This document shows, piece after piece, positions 12,201-21,773 of a DNA stretch of 64,000 bases; within the stretch, counting starts at the first letter, position 1, and each line of letters opens with the position of its first letter. The stretch lies in NCBI GenBank assembly GCA_903813345.2, contig CAIIXF020000011.1, positions 1,572,571 to 1,636,570 of the forward strand. Reading direction: 5' to 3'. A model generated the notes under the pieces. The model had not been told where the DNA came from, did no database searches, and worked only from the letters and a program-made list of their open reading frames with translations. The stretch is from Owenia fusiformis (lineage: Eukaryota; Annelida; Polychaeta; Sabellida; Oweniidae). The position numbers and the translations under genes are program-made.

Positions 12201-13455
12201 GGGCGCTGGCCAATGGATCGGAGCATATGTGACCAAGGCATAACCCTTGAATACTGACACTCTCCAGGCCTTAAAATAAAAAAAATGATGATGCCAATGC
12301 TTTTAGGCCTGCTCCCACCCTCTGCTCCCTCCCTCTGACTTGTCCTGCTTTGTTAATTTTACCATTGACTACTTTTTAAAACATTTTACTAGAATTGAAT
12401 ATATTAATTTTATCCACTTCTGCTTCACAAGATGTGATTCTTCCCCATACTTCTCACTGGAGGTCATGAACCCTATCTAAAGATAAGCACTTTTGTCTTT
12501 GTCCTTTCTTTCAGCTATATATTGATTTAATAATTTTCATTTCTTACCTTTTAGCATTTATTTTATGCATCTTAGATACACCATGTCTCTGTATATTAAG
12601 CTAGTTTTTCTTAAAGGGTTTTAAAATCTTTCAACTTCGTATTAAAAAAAGTTCTAATTTTATTTTAGGATTTTTCAATTATTTTCAAGTCTAATGAATT
12701 CAGCTAAGTCTACATTTAAATTGCCGATAACATTGAACATCTCAATCATTTTTTCAGAAAATGAAATAAGAAGAAACATTGATATGCTTTCTGAAAAGAT
12801 TTCAGGCCCATAGCTAGCTTTTGCCAAGGGGGTTCACTTTTCAAAAAAGAATCCATGGGGGTTCATATCTGACATCTTTTGCCCCAAATCACTTGAAAAG
12901 TTCTCAGAATGGTGAAAATTACATGATTTCGAAGACTTTTTGAGCCCCCAAACCCCCACCCCCTGGCTAAGGGTCTGATTTCTTCCAATGTTTTACACTC
13001 TCTTTAATCAGTTAATATTTGTTGACCCTTTAATTAGCTTTAATGATTATTTCATATTAGGCATTTTGTAAATGTAAATGCATGTAATGATTTATGGTAT
13101 TTCTATTTCATTTTGTATATAGCTTCACCGTTTATAGCAATAAGCTGTTCCCCAAAATATAAGATTTGTGTATTAAACTTGTAAAATTCAGAATTAGAAT
13201 TGAACATTTATATTTTGAGATATTGTACTTTAATAATTGCATTGTTTATGGTATAGATGTTGTAAATCAACAACATCATGTTGTTGTCATGGCGTCATTG
13301 TGTTGTTTCTACAGAGTTGTTACCATACTTTTGTTGTTACCATACTTTCATTCTGCTTGCAGACTGGAGGGTTCCGAGGTCAGACTCCAATCCGCAACCA
13401 CCAGAGGGCAGGATCAGTCGGGATTAATCGTGGACCTTACAACAACTTTCGATGA
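133..13455 (+). CDS. CEP126: CEP126 homologue, 12 exons, 5' end outside the window
   Basis: Centrosomal/ciliary-base protein; the vertebrate homologue binds microtubules and pericentriolar material and supports cilium formation. Exons (+): 133-249, 1300-1430, 1902-3682, 4471-4603, 4964-5188, 6032-6222, 6733-7042, 7232-7369, 8432-8503, 8767-8816, 11801-11932, 13363-13455. All junctions are AG/GT and every phase joins in frame, giving about 1123 residues, close to the roughly 1100 of human CEP126. Family landmarks appear in order: an N-terminal charged coiled coil ending ERFQRG, LEDALKAIRG, a long low-complexity middle, GILKPQG, IRDSIDLYK, GIRWADEI, a helix ESLAGFLAAEAM, and EEQRLMQSLERLNERL near the C-terminus. 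Identification rests on remembered landmarks, not a search. The start codon lies left of position 133. Introns are crowded with MITEs and minisatellites. Confidence 0.8.
893..962 (-). tRNA. tRNA-like sequence (Gly-like), probable pseudogene or SINE head
   Basis: On the minus strand the sequence has an A-box-like TGGTAGAATGCTCGCC, as in tRNA-Gly, a 7-base anticodon loop CTAGAAA between TCGC and GCGA, a B-box-like GATTCGAATCC, and a T run after it like a Pol III terminator. The T stem and acceptor stem pair imperfectly, so a pseudogene is more likely than a working tRNA. Lies in the first CEP126 intron of the window. Confidence 0.5.
1300..1430 (+). CDS. CEP126: CEP126 coiled-coil exon
   Basis: Reads KRKLVAKKEEKRRQEILQ then KEVTERFQRG, the arginine/glutamate-rich coiled coil typical of the CEP126 N-terminus. 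Acceptor tttgcag, donor gtgatg; starts with one base and ends with one base of a split glycine codon. Confidence 0.8.
1734..1850 (+). mobile_element. MITE of the GTCACCAC...GCATGTTAATGCC family
   Basis: Begins atgtcacaacaagtggcgat and ends ggttacattttgcatgttaatgcc. Related copies occur near 5352-5510, 9045-9187, 20400-20510, 21886-21915, 39771-39892 and 41143-41252. It lies directly upstream of the large CEP126 exon. Confidence 0.6.
1902..3682 (+). CDS. CEP126: CEP126 large central exon
   Basis: A 1781 bp exon encoding about 593 residues. It opens GSLLDNHPPALEDALKAIRG, then runs through glutamine-, asparagine- and serine-rich low-complexity sequence, a proline-rich stretch (PPHQPKPPPHKP) and near its end GILKPQGSRRPPPAPRS and IRDSIDLYKDH, which match the conserved basic-proline and IRDSIEL block of CEP126. 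Acceptor attccag, donor gtaagt. A methionine at 1814 is only intron read-through; the exon begins at the acceptor. Confidence 0.85.
3701..3813. mobile_element. 113-bp MITE with CAGGCC/GGCCTG ends and 5-bp TSD
   Basis: Inverted ends caggccagtagccagg and gcaatgggcctg, flanked by the exact direct repeat TATGA (3696-3700 and 3814-3818). A G-rich run lies inside. Same family as 12803-12977, 26766-26941, 30598-30794 and the large 37032-39337 element. Sits 18 bp after a CEP126 splice donor. Confidence 0.7.
4246..4520 (+). repeat. 73-bp tandem repeat containing a splice acceptor and exon start
   Basis: Four copies (cag at about 4248, 4321, 4394 and 4468) of a unit with intron end, acceptor and first codons of the CEP126 exon at 4471. 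The first three lack the acidic exon continuation. Confidence 0.85.
4471..4603 (+). CDS. CEP126: CEP126 exon with GIRWADEI motif
   Basis: Encodes AKTRRGIRWADEICDEEES followed by an acidic run. RW(A/F)DE is the conserved CEP126 motif. Acceptor ttatcag at 4470; donor gtaggt. The acceptor and the first 45 bp or so of the exon are repeated three times upstream in tandem (4246-4470). Only this copy continues into the acidic coding sequence and a donor, so it is taken as the true exon. Confidence 0.8.
4964..5188 (+). CDS. CEP126: CEP126 exon, Ala/Pro-rich
   Basis: 74 complete codons, ASKSVTQKPRPCSAK onward to KSYAAAVK, between acceptor tttatag and donor gtttgg. Phase 1 at both ends. Low-complexity alanine, proline and serine; no known domain. 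Confidence 0.75.
5228..5510. mobile_element. Two adjoining MITE fragments in CEP126 intron
   Basis: 5228-5345 contains gggagatacacatatttccc and resembles 40848-40965. 5352-5510 is a diverged GTCACCAC-family copy ending ggtgacatttttcatgttaatgcc. Confidence 0.5.
5545..6020 (+). repeat. About 150-bp AT-rich tandem repeat, three copies
   Basis: The phrase caccatattcatattttt recurs near 5623, 5772 and 5923 with the shared block ccacaacatgacattctaaaa and tatcacaccaacatatta. Ends just before the splice acceptor at 6031. Confidence 0.75.
6032..6222 (+). CDS. CEP126: CEP126 exon, WLWDKVRTCL segment
   Basis: Encodes GDSEPKSAVYGTNGIRLDR then PTDDEINWLWDKVRTCLNRD, a short amphipathic helix. Acceptor tttacag, donor gtaaac. 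Enters in phase 1, leaves in phase 0. Confidence 0.75.
6733..7042 (+). CDS. CEP126: CEP126 exon, Arg/Gln-rich
   Basis: Starts VMDGANIPSSAMRTVQRIGN and continues through an arginine- and glutamine-rich tract (PPRRRTTSEPRHSLLQHRRL). Acceptor attcaag, donor gtagcg, leaving one base of a split codon. Confidence 0.75.
7232..7369 (+). CDS. CEP126: CEP126 exon, ESLAGFLAAEAM helix
   Basis: Encodes VTESLAGFLAAEAMTAQN, then ESQINHAVDLAQSKQ. This corresponds to the conserved late helix of vertebrate CEP126 (a FLMAE..., ...NSKQ pattern). Acceptor gtttacag, donor gtaggaa; phase 1 on both sides. Confidence 0.8.
7430..8240 (+). repeat. 39-bp G/A minisatellite and purine tract
   Basis: About 15 copies of a 39-bp unit (gcattagataaggaaatggg, then ggagattggaaaggagggg) from 7457 to about 8040, then degenerate purine-rich sequence to 8235. 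Strong purine strand bias over 800 bp. It lies in a CEP126 intron; ORFs on either strand here are repeat artefacts. Confidence 0.9.
8432..8503 (+). CDS. CEP126: CEP126 exon, EEQRLMQSLERLNERL
   Basis: A 72 bp exon encoding VPTAISIEEQRLMQSLERL and NERLK, the C-terminal coiled-coil signature of the family. Acceptor atttcag, donor gtaagt. Confidence 0.85.
8767..8816 (+). CDS. CEP126: CEP126 50-bp exon
   Basis: Too short for an ORF scan but flanked by acceptor ctttcag and donor gtaagt. Joins upstream as isoleucine and reads ITEQKAFPESRNDTHIY, leaving in phase 0. Supported mainly by splice sites and phase. Confidence 0.65.
9045..9187 (+). mobile_element. GTCACCAC-family MITE
   Basis: Starts atgtcaccaccacaagtggt, with its palindromic head present twice, then a body with ggcatctgtaataaatggca and the shared tail ggtggtgacattttgcatgt. 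Confidence 0.7.
10183..11521. mobile_element. 1.34-kb terminal-inverted-repeat element, non-coding
   Basis: Left end ggggcctgttcttgtaccgt matches the reverse complement of the right end (ggggcccattctcgtaccat), and similarity continues for about 45 bp through gtagtaa and gttc. No transposase ORF. Inserted in the CEP126 intron; family not recognised. Confidence 0.65.
11801..11932 (+). CDS. CEP126: CEP126 exon, Gln-rich
   Basis: 44 codons, DLESQEETPKQRYPGQPLPQ to QEQQSANAYINAY, between acceptor acaatag and donor gtaagg. Phase 0 both sides. The preceding intron is about 3 kb and carries a 1.3 kb transposon. Confidence 0.7.
12098..12242. mobile_element. Palindromic MITE, about 145 bp
   Basis: Outer arms atgccttggtcacat and atgtgaccaaggcat; inner arms gcgcccggccg with ttgttcaa and its complement. 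It would fold into one long hairpin. Last CEP126 intron. Confidence 0.75.
12803..12977. mobile_element. CAGGCC-family MITE
   Basis: Left end caggcccatagctagc, right end ccctggctaagggtctg, with the internal phrase aagggggttcacttttcaaa shared by the copies at 26766 and 30598. No exact target duplication is visible. Confidence 0.6.
13363..13455 (+). CDS. CEP126: CEP126 terminal exon
   Basis: Acceptor cttgcag, then TGGFRGQTPIRNHQRAGSVG and INRGPYNNFR with stop TGA at 13453-13455. Basic, glycine-rich C-terminus. The 3' UTR must run into the minisatellites at 13570 onward; no convincing polyadenylation signal was seen close by. Confidence 0.75.
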   Translation, partial: TGGFRGQTPIRNHQRAGSVGINRGPYNNFR

Positions 13456-13572
13456 ACTTTCGATATTTTCCAGCAATTAATCAGATCTCCCTGGTTATAC
13501 AGTAAAGGATGACAACTGAAGGATTAGTGAAAGTTGTGTATTTTACAATGATGACTCGGGTTAGATAAGAAG

Positions 13573-13830
13573 TGGCAATCATAAACTGGGATTTGGCCGA
13601 TTGACAATATTTGGTCTCTCAGTCAGCTGTCACCATGGCAATCATAAACTGGGATTTGGCCGATTGACAATATTTGGTCTCTCAGTCAGCTGTCACCATG
13701 GCAATCATAAACTGGGATTTGGCCGATTGACAATATTTGGTCTCTCAGTCAGCTGTCACCATGGCAATCATAAACTGGGATTTGGCCGATTGACAATATT
13801 TGGTCTCTCTGTCAGCTGTCGCCATAATAT
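13573..13830 (+). repeat. 63-bp tandem repeat, four copies
   Basis: Unit ggcaatcataaactgggatt...ctgtcaccat recurs at about 13573, 13636, 13699 and 13762 with almost no divergence. 63 is divisible by three, so all copies stay open and make a spurious 78-residue ORF. Confidence 0.9.
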
Positions 13831-13979
13831 CTTCTGAATGGTCCTGTTGGTCCAACATGATGTATCAATGTTTTGATGTATCAGTGTATCATTGATACAT
13901 GAAGTGGTCCAACAAGTAATTAAAGTGAACTGCTGATCTTTATCATTCATCAAATGATTCAGTTGATCGATAGAAAGAG

Positions 13980-14700
13980 ATCTGATTGATCACAAAGTGA
14001 TCTAGTGAATCCATCAAATGATCTCATTGATCACAAAAATGATTTTGTTGATCAATAAAGTGATCTAATGAATCCACCAAATGATCTTATTGATCATCAA
14101 AGTGATCTAATGAACCCACCAGATGATCTTATTGATCATCAAAGTGATCTAATGAATCCAAGAGATGATCTTATTGATCATCAAAGTGATCTAATTGATC
14201 CACCAAATGATCTTATTGATCAACAAAGTGATTTATTGAATCCACCAAATGATCTTATTGACCAACAAAGTGATCTAATGAATCCACCAAATGATCTTAT
14301 TGATCATCAAAGTGATCTAATTATTCCACCAAATGATCTTATTGATCATCAAAGTGATCTAATGAATCCACCAAATGATCTTATTGATCATCAAAGTGAT
14401 CTAATGAATCCACCAAATGATCTTATTGATCATCAAAGTGATCTAATTATTCCACCAAATGATCTTATTGATCATCAAAGTGATCTAATGAATCCACCAA
14501 ATGATCTTATTGATCAACAAAGTGATCTAATGAATCCATCATATGATCTTATTCTTATTGATCAACAAAGTGATTTAATGAATCCACCAAATGATCTTAT
14601 TGACCACAAAGTGATTTAATGAATCCATCAAATGATCTTATTGATCATCAAAGTGATTTAATGAATCCACCAAATGATCTTATTGATCACCAAAATTATC
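13980..14700 (+). repeat. 42-bp tandem repeat, about 16 copies
   Basis: Unit aatgatcttattgatcatca followed by aagtgatctaatgaatccacc. Very rich in GATC and TGATCA. The 42-bp length preserves frame, producing a 183-codon ORF of NDLIDHQSDLMNPP repeats. Variant positions are shared between neighbouring copies. Confidence 0.9.
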
Positions 14701-14786
14701 TGATTGATCAAATATGATCTCACTATTTAATACAAACACTCTAAAATGTCCATTAGTTGTGATATTTTCTGCTTTTGCAGATTTAA

Positions 14787-14881
14787 TAGCCTTGCCCAAG
14801 TCAGTATTTTTTAATTATCTGATCTTGAATTATTACCATAGAAATCAAGTTAAGTAAAAGAGACCGACTTGGGCAAGGCTA
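14787..14881. mobile_element. 95-bp hairpin MITE with 9-bp TSD
   Basis: Perfect inverted ends tagccttgcccaagtc and gacttgggcaaggcta, flanked by the identical 9-mer CAGATTTAA (14778-14786 and 14882-14890). A 9-bp duplication is usual for Mutator-like elements; superfamily not proven. Confidence 0.8.
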
Positions 14882-15043
14882 CAGATTTAACAAAATCCTA
14901 ATTAAACATTTTAGCATATGTACTTATGCTGTACTTATAAAGTTCTTATGGCTCATTTTTGATGCTACTAAGTTCTTCCATTAATTCTCCTTTTCCATTC
15001 TGTTAATTATATAATTACAAATTTGTTTAACAGATGACCTATT

Positions 15044-18000
15044 TAGGCCATCAGCTTCACCCCAAAATTTAGGTTATCGGTATCAAATCAGGGGAATAAT
15101 CGCCATAGTGATTTTTGGGAAGGTTAAGACCTCTAGAGTAAGAAAACATGTGATAGCATTGCAACAGTTGTAGCTAAATGGGTGTTATCACCCATTTTTC
15201 AAAATGGCTGCCGGTGCACGTGTTACAATATAAGAGTGGGTATATCTAAGCACACTGAGATGCAGAAACTGTGATTTTAGGGCCTATGTTAGGGTTTTAG
15301 GGGTCAAGGATTTCATTTATGTCTAAATCTATGTCATCAAGCAATTACTTCTTATAGAAATCCAAGATGGCCACCAAAATGGGTGCCAAAACGAATACCG
15401 GTATGTAACCATTGATTTAAGCTCGAAGAACAGTTAAGAACAGTGATTTTGGAGATTATGTAACAGTTCTAGAGTCAAGGATTTCATTTATGTCTAAATC
15501 GGAGTCATCAAATAATTACCTTTTCATAAAAATACAAGATGGCCACCAAAATGGGTGCCAAAACAAATATGTAACTATTGATCTAAGCTCAAAGAATAGT
15601 GATTTTGGAGATCATGTCTCGGTTTTAAGGGTCAAGGATTTCATTTATGTCTAAATCTAAGTCATCAAACAATTACTTTTTATAGAAATCCAAGATGGCC
15701 ACCAAAATGGATGCCAAAATGAATATGTAACTATTGATGTAAGCTAAAAGAACAGTTCAGAACAGTAATTTTGGAGGCTCTTGCTGGAATTACAACAGAA
15801 AACCGCTAAAAGCGCTTTAGTGGAAAGCGCTTTACAAAATCGCAATCCTGATTACATCAACAATTCTAACGCGCCTTAGGAATTTTATTTTGAAATTACA
15901 CCTGTCATTTTTAAAACGCCTTTCAGGCACTTTTAACAATGTAGATATGGAGAATATCCAGCAGATGTGTACATCTACAATAAATGTATTCTTTTAGCAT
16001 TTAAAAGAAAATGTAACCGAGACTTTTGCCAGTGATGTGAACTTACTTTCAATTTTTGCGATATGATTTGATGACCTATTGCATCTTTTGGCTCCCATCC
16101 ATCATTTCCTGTATTTTTGCGGTGGCCCAAATGTGTAGCATTGGAAATATGTCTTATTTTGTTTAGGGCAAATGGTAAAAACCCAGGTAGGGCGTTTTAA
16201 AAAACCGATCGGTATTACACTACACTCCAAAAGCGGCTAATGATTTAAGTCGTTTTGTAGTGACTAGGGTTCTAGGAGTTTTGAAAAGCGCTTTTGTAAA
16301 ACTGCAATAGTGATTATACCTATTTTTCAAACCGGGTTAAAACCTTAGGCGCCTTTCTAAAACGCATGGTGTAATTCCAGCATCTGTCTATTTTGTAGGG
16401 GCCAAGGATTTCATATATGTCTAAATATAAGTAATCAAATAATTACTTTTTGTAGAAATCCAAGATGGCCACCAAAATGGGTGCTGAAATGAATATGTAA
16501 CTATTGATCTAAGCTCAAAGAACAGTTAAGGACAGTGATTTTGGAGATCATGTCCAGGTTTAAGAGGCCAGGAATTTCACTTCTGTCTATAATTAAGTCA
16601 TAAAATAATTCCTTTATTTTGATATCCAAGATGGCCATCAAAATGGCTGCAGAGTCACAATTTTGAGGACTGACTAAAATGTTTATCTTCATCAAACTCT
16701 TTCTGGTGTATGATACACTTTTCTTTGAGGAATTTCTTGTGCTTGATCTTCTCCATCCAATAATCTACTTCTTCCTATGGGCAGTCTACTTCTTTCTATA
16801 GTCAATGTTTATGATACTGAGCCACCACAAAACTAAGGGAAAGAATAGCAAATTACAGTAATATTGCTAATGCGATGATTATACCTAAGATTTTATTTCG
16901 CAAATGTTCATGTAATTGTTTGTTCTTATTTGACCTTTTATAATATTAACACTTTGGCATCCATCTTGAATTCTGATATTAATCACAGATTGTTTCATGG
17001 CATGGCTCTAGATAACTGAAACTCTTGACCTCCTTAAAGTAAACATTGCTTCCAAAATTATTGTTCTTGGTGATCTATGTGGTTAAATGGATAGTTATAT
17101 GAATTCATTTTGGTGGCCATTTTTGAGGCCATCTTGGATATCTATATAAATAAAATGTTTGTTGATTTTATTAAAGACAAAATTAAAATCATTGACCTCA
17201 CAAACTTAAAATATCAAAAATTAATGTTCTAACTCCTCTATATGTTTAGATAATAAATAAAAGCTATCTTGGATCCAAATGAAGGAATTAGTTATAGTTT
17301 TAGGCATAACTGAAATTCTTGACACCAAAAATCTTGACATGGTCTCAAATTACTGTTATAAACTGTTCTTTCAGCTTAAATCCAAATTTACTTGTTATTG
17401 GCACCCATTTTGGTGACCATCTTGGATTTCTATGAAAAGCAATTATTTGATGACTCAGATTTAGACATTTATGAAACCTTTGACCCCTAAAACCTAGGCA
17501 TTGTCTCCAAAATCACTCTTCTTAACTGTTATTTGAGCTTAAATCAATAGTTGAATATTCATTTTGGCACCCATTTTGATGGCCATCTTGGATTTCTATA
17601 TAAAGTAATTGTTTGATGACTTAGATTTAGACACAAGTCAAATCTTTGACCCCTTAAACCTAGACATTGTCTCCAAAATCACGGTTCTCAACTGTTCTAT
17701 GAGCTTAAATCAATCAGTTAAATATTCATTTTGGCACCCATTTTGGTGGCCATCTTGGATTTCTATATAAAGTAATTGTTTGATGACTCAGATTTAGACA
17801 TAAATGAAATCCTTGACCAAAATCCTTGACCAAAATCACTGTTCTTAACTGTTCTTTGAGCTTAAATCAATAGTTGAATATTCATTCTGGCAGCCATTTT
17901 GGTGGCCATCTTGGATTTTTTATTAAATGTAATTGTTTGATGACTTAGATTTAGACATAAGTCAAATCCTTGACCCTTAAAACCTAGATATGGTCTCCAA

Positions 18001-18553
18001 AATCACTGTTCTTAACTGTTCTTTGAGTTTAAATCAATAGTTACATATTAGATTTGGCATCCATTTTGGTGGCCATCTTGGATTTTTATGAAAAGTAATT
18101 ATTTGATGACTCAGATTTAGACATAAATCAAATCCTTGACCTCTAAAACATAGGCATAGACTCAAAAATCACTGTTCTTGAGTGTTTCTTGAGCATTAAC
18201 AGTAGTTACATTCTTTTTTGCACCCATTTTGGCAGCCATCTTGGATTTCTATAAGAAGCAATTGTTTGATAACTTAGATTTAGACATAAATGAAATCCTT
18301 GACCCCTAAAACCAAGACATAGGTCCTAAAATCACAGTTTTTGCATCTCAGTGTGCTTAGATATACCCACTCTTATATTGTGACATGTTCACCGGCGGTC
18401 ATTTTGAAAAATGGGTGATAACACCCATTTAGCTACAATCGCTGCAATGCTATCACATATTTTCATACTCTAGAGGTCTTAAGCTTCCCAAAAATCACTA
18501 TGGCGATTATTCCCCTAATTTGATACCGACCAACCCCCCAGGCTGATGGCCTA
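15044..18553. mobile_element. 3.5-kb foldback element with tandem-repeat arms
   Basis: Ends TAGGCCATCAGC (left) and its complement (right), with similarity of the two termini over about 300 bp; a 3-bp ATT lies on both sides. Each arm is a series of about 163-bp units containing aagatggccaccaaaatggg: forward near 15362, 15537, 15692, 16465 and 16626, and inverted near 17110, 17408, 17575, 17738, 17894, 18063 and 18222. No coding capacity. Resembles the design of Drosophila foldback elements. Confidence 0.75.
15782..16382. mobile_element. MITE nested inside the foldback element
   Basis: Ends tgctggaattaca and tgtaattccagca, flanked by TCT on both sides. It interrupts one of the 163-bp units. 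The interior carries repeated aaagcgctttt-like motifs. Confidence 0.65.
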
Positions 18554-18604
18554 ATTCATTTACATGTACATTCCGAGTTTGTATATAGTTCCATGAGCAA
18601 TGCT

Positions 18605-18651
18605 TAAAGGCCCTATGTAAAGTTTATACCACTTTACATGGGGCCTTTTAT
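18605..18651. repeat. Short perfect-stem hairpin
   Basis: aaaggccctatgtaaagt, a short loop, then actttacatggggccttt. A similar phrase, aaaggccctgtgtaaagt, recurs at 53776, so this is part of a dispersed family. Confidence 0.5.
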
Positions 18652-18884
18652 CTCAGAGTAATAGAAAGGCAATTGTAGAGAACTGCTTTGGAACCTTTTT
18701 CGGGCATACATGCCCTTATTATTTTGAGACAAATGCTTCTAAACTTATTTGATTTGTTTTGTCATTTTCAAAATATTTTTAAGTTCATGAATATTTCATG
18801 GATGAAATTGAAAATATAAAAAATTACTGAAATATATTTATTCAGATTAAACTGAAAGTAAATCAGTATTTTACCTGTGAAACT

Positions 18885-19055
18885 CCATAGTTACATGTGA
18901 GACTCCAAAGTTACATGTGAAACTCAATAGTAACTAGTTAAACTCTGTAGTTACATGTGAAACTATGTAGTTACATTTGAAACTCAATAGTTACATGTGA
19001 AACTAATAGTTTCATGTACATGTGAAACTCTATGGTTACATGTAAAACTATGTAG
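18885..19055 (+). repeat. About 24-bp tandem repeat
   Basis: Seven or more variants of ctatagttacatgtgaaact in a row. No ORF. Confidence 0.75.
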
Positions 19056-19668
19056 AAAATTAAACATTGTTATCCACAGTATTTTTCAAGAAAATGTTCC
19101 AATATATTTGTTTCTATATTTTAATAAACTGTGTTACAGTATTAAAAATTCATTTTAAAGAATCCGTCCAACTTGATTCACTTCTCTGTAGTATTTTTGA
19201 GAAGTTTTTATTTTTTCAGTTCAGATATTTATCTGAAAAATTCACTTGTTAAATGCAACACTGCTTATTTATTAACATACTGCACTGTTCATATATTTAG
19301 TTAAAGTAGATGGAAAAATAGAGACAATTTAAGAATAGGTTGGGATGTTTTTAGCGTGAAATACTCAAATTTGAAATCTAAAACAAAAATGATTTCGGAC
19401 ATACTGGGCAGAGTTTAAAATCGCCATTTTGATTTTGAGCTACAATATTTTTGATTTGTAAGTCTTGTGTTTAGTTAGCTGTAATTTAATTTATTAGTTC
19501 TTACAAATGAGTGTAAATGTATTATTGAATAACTTTGTTAATCATATATCATTGCAAATGTTGTGCAATAAAATCATTCATGAAAACTGGAACGTGTATG
19601 TACTGTATTTCATTGGTCAAGATATGAATACCCTCCCTGGCAAAAAATCATTCAAAATCATGCAGTTT
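19056..19668. other. AT-rich intergenic sequence, nothing recognised
   Basis: Short chance ORFs only (19067-19252, 19507-19719); no splice sites or protein similarity recognised. Confidence 0.5.
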
Positions 19669-19686
19669 ATATGTCACCACCAAAAG

Positions 19687-20396
19687 AGGAGGGAAGTTAG
19701 CGCAACAGATTTTGGATAGTCATATGTTGGATTTTGGCCATTTTCTGAGGATTTAAACAATTCCTTATGTTAGGCCAATGCATTACCTCCAGGAAAATCA
19801 CTTCTAGAGATGATAAAATAATTTCGACTTTGAGACAGGGTAGATGCAAACAACCCACCCACATGTTTTTTCTGAAATGTTTTCCTAATTTTTGACCCCT
19901 TCCATCCCTGCTTTTTTAATTTTTCTTGCATCAATATGTTGCATTTTGACACATAATTAACCACTTTAAAGGAATAAGTGATTCCTTCAGGGGTTTTAAA
20001 GATACCCATTATGGGTGACCAAACTTAGCTGAAAGCAATGATTTTTCCTATGGGAAAATAACATGGGAAATATTGTTTTCCACTTTATCTAAAAGGAATC
20101 ATTTATTCCTTTTAAGGGATTAACTGTGTGTCAAAATGCAACATATTGATGCAAGAAAAATTAAAAAAGCAAGGATGGAAGGGGTTGAAAATCAGGAAAA
20201 CATTTCAGAAAAAACATGTGGGTGGGTTGTTTGCATCTACCCTGTCTCAAAATCGAAATTATTTTATCATCTCTAGAAATGATTTTCCTGGAGGTAATGC
20301 ATTCGCCTAACATATGCACCTGTTTAAATCCCCAGGAAATGGCCAAAATCAAACATATGACTGCCCAAAATCTGTTGCGCTAACTTCCCTCCTCCT
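19687..20396. mobile_element. 710-bp foldback element inserted in a MITE
   Basis: Two arms of about 300 bp in opposite orientation (aggagggaagttagcgcaac at the left end, its complement at the right) around a spacer of about 100 bp. Flanks are atgtcaccacc on the left and gtggtttttatatttctcca on the right, which together look like one GTCACCAC-family MITE split by this insertion. Each arm yields the same short chance peptide. Confidence 0.75.
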
Positions 20397-21481
20397 TTAA
20401 AGTGGTTTTTATATTTCTCCAACTTTTTGGACGGTGTTTGGCGTCTGTACCAAATGACATGCGGCATATGTAACAAATGGCAGCTGACGTTTTGTATGTT
20501 CAATTAAGATCAAATCTGAACCCCCTGAAATTTTGAAACTGAACCCCCTTTTGCAAAATCAGCTACTGGCAGAGATCGGATCAAACATATATCAATACGC
20601 ATTAAGCCGCAATTTTGAAAAGAATACCACTGAATATTCTAGTTATTCAAACATTCTGAAGAATTATCAACCCTCAATTACAGCACAGGTACACTAATGC
20701 ATCTTTTGTGCAAGAATGAAAGATGTAGATGATGTGTGGAACGAGTTATTTTTATCTGAAAATAGCACATGGTCATGACATTTCATCAAAGTGCACCCGG
20801 TAAAATATTCTACAATGCGTATAAAAAACACAACAAAACAAATAAATCCTAAAACCACAAAACCAGTTATGTCTACATGTACATCAATTTCAATTCAACA
20901 ATCCAACCATGACCCTAGCCTCCATCTGTATATGTAATTAATATTTCAAAATCCGATCACTTTTGAAGAACCATCTTTAATAGTTCAAACTTCAAAAGAT
21001 ATTTCGATGGGCCATTTTGCCCCATGTTCCCTTAAGTTTCGGAAAAATGTAATGATTTTACAACATGTTTGCTTTTATTCCGTGTCAATTTCCCTGAAAT
21101 GTCGTTGTGCAAAAATAAAAAGCCGCTCTATTTTCAGAGACATGATCAGTGACCTTTGCTTTTTGATTTCACATTCACTTCAATTTCAAATTTTTACGAT
21201 GCATTGAAAAAGCTTTCACGAAAATTCGAAACAAACTTCTTGTATGACTTGATAATACGCGGCACCGTTTTCATAATCCATTCATCAGATCTGTCGCAAT
21301 AATGCGCATTCACATGAAGTATAGTCAATTACACATTTGCATAAGCGCGTTCATAATTAGCTGACACTAATTGGGTCTCAATAAAATTAGTTATAAATTA
21401 TAGCAGTTGAGAAAATAGGATTACTAACCACGTACATGTTCATTCACGCAAAATATTAGAACAACTTTTACAATTTGGAAC

Positions 21482-21547
21482 GTACCCTTCCCACAGTGAC
21501 ATATATACTTCGAACAGTACTTCACATTAAGGTTTGGGGCAAAATGT
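21482..21547 (-). repeat. B2 terminal direct repeat (66 bp)
   Basis: Identical over 66 bp to 21774-21839. Outer 3' terminal repeat of the DIRS-order element. Confidence 0.85.
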
Positions 21548-21720
21548 TGTGTGAAGTACCGATCAGTTTAGATCACATCCATCTATTTCATATGCCCAAA
21601 CATGGGTGGGTGGGCCGGGAAAATATGTCAATTACTAACTACTGTGAGTTAATCAACATGCATATACAAACACTCACAACACCTCCACCAGCAGGTACAA
21701 AGTCCCTTCCACGAATCCAC

Positions 21721-21773
21721 AAATTACTCGATACTGATTGTACTTGGTTTTCATATAGATGTCACTGTGGATA
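21721..21773 (-). repeat. A2 repeat copy (53 bp)
   Basis: Identical to 36911-36963 over 53 bp. Abuts B1. At the A/B junction the 12-mer ATGTCACTGTGG (21759-21770) faces its complement CCACAGTGACAT (21783-21794). Confidence 0.85.

Noticed and set aside
13601-13837. 78-codon plus-strand ORF
   Set aside because: Product of the 63-bp repeat.
14068-14619. 183-codon plus-strand ORF
   Set aside because: Entirely made of the 42-bp tandem repeat, whose length preserves frame; no sign of a protein family.
20128-20310. ORFs with the same peptide on both arms (also 19770-20009 minus)
   Set aside because: The same inverted-repeat arm read twice; no start context or homology.
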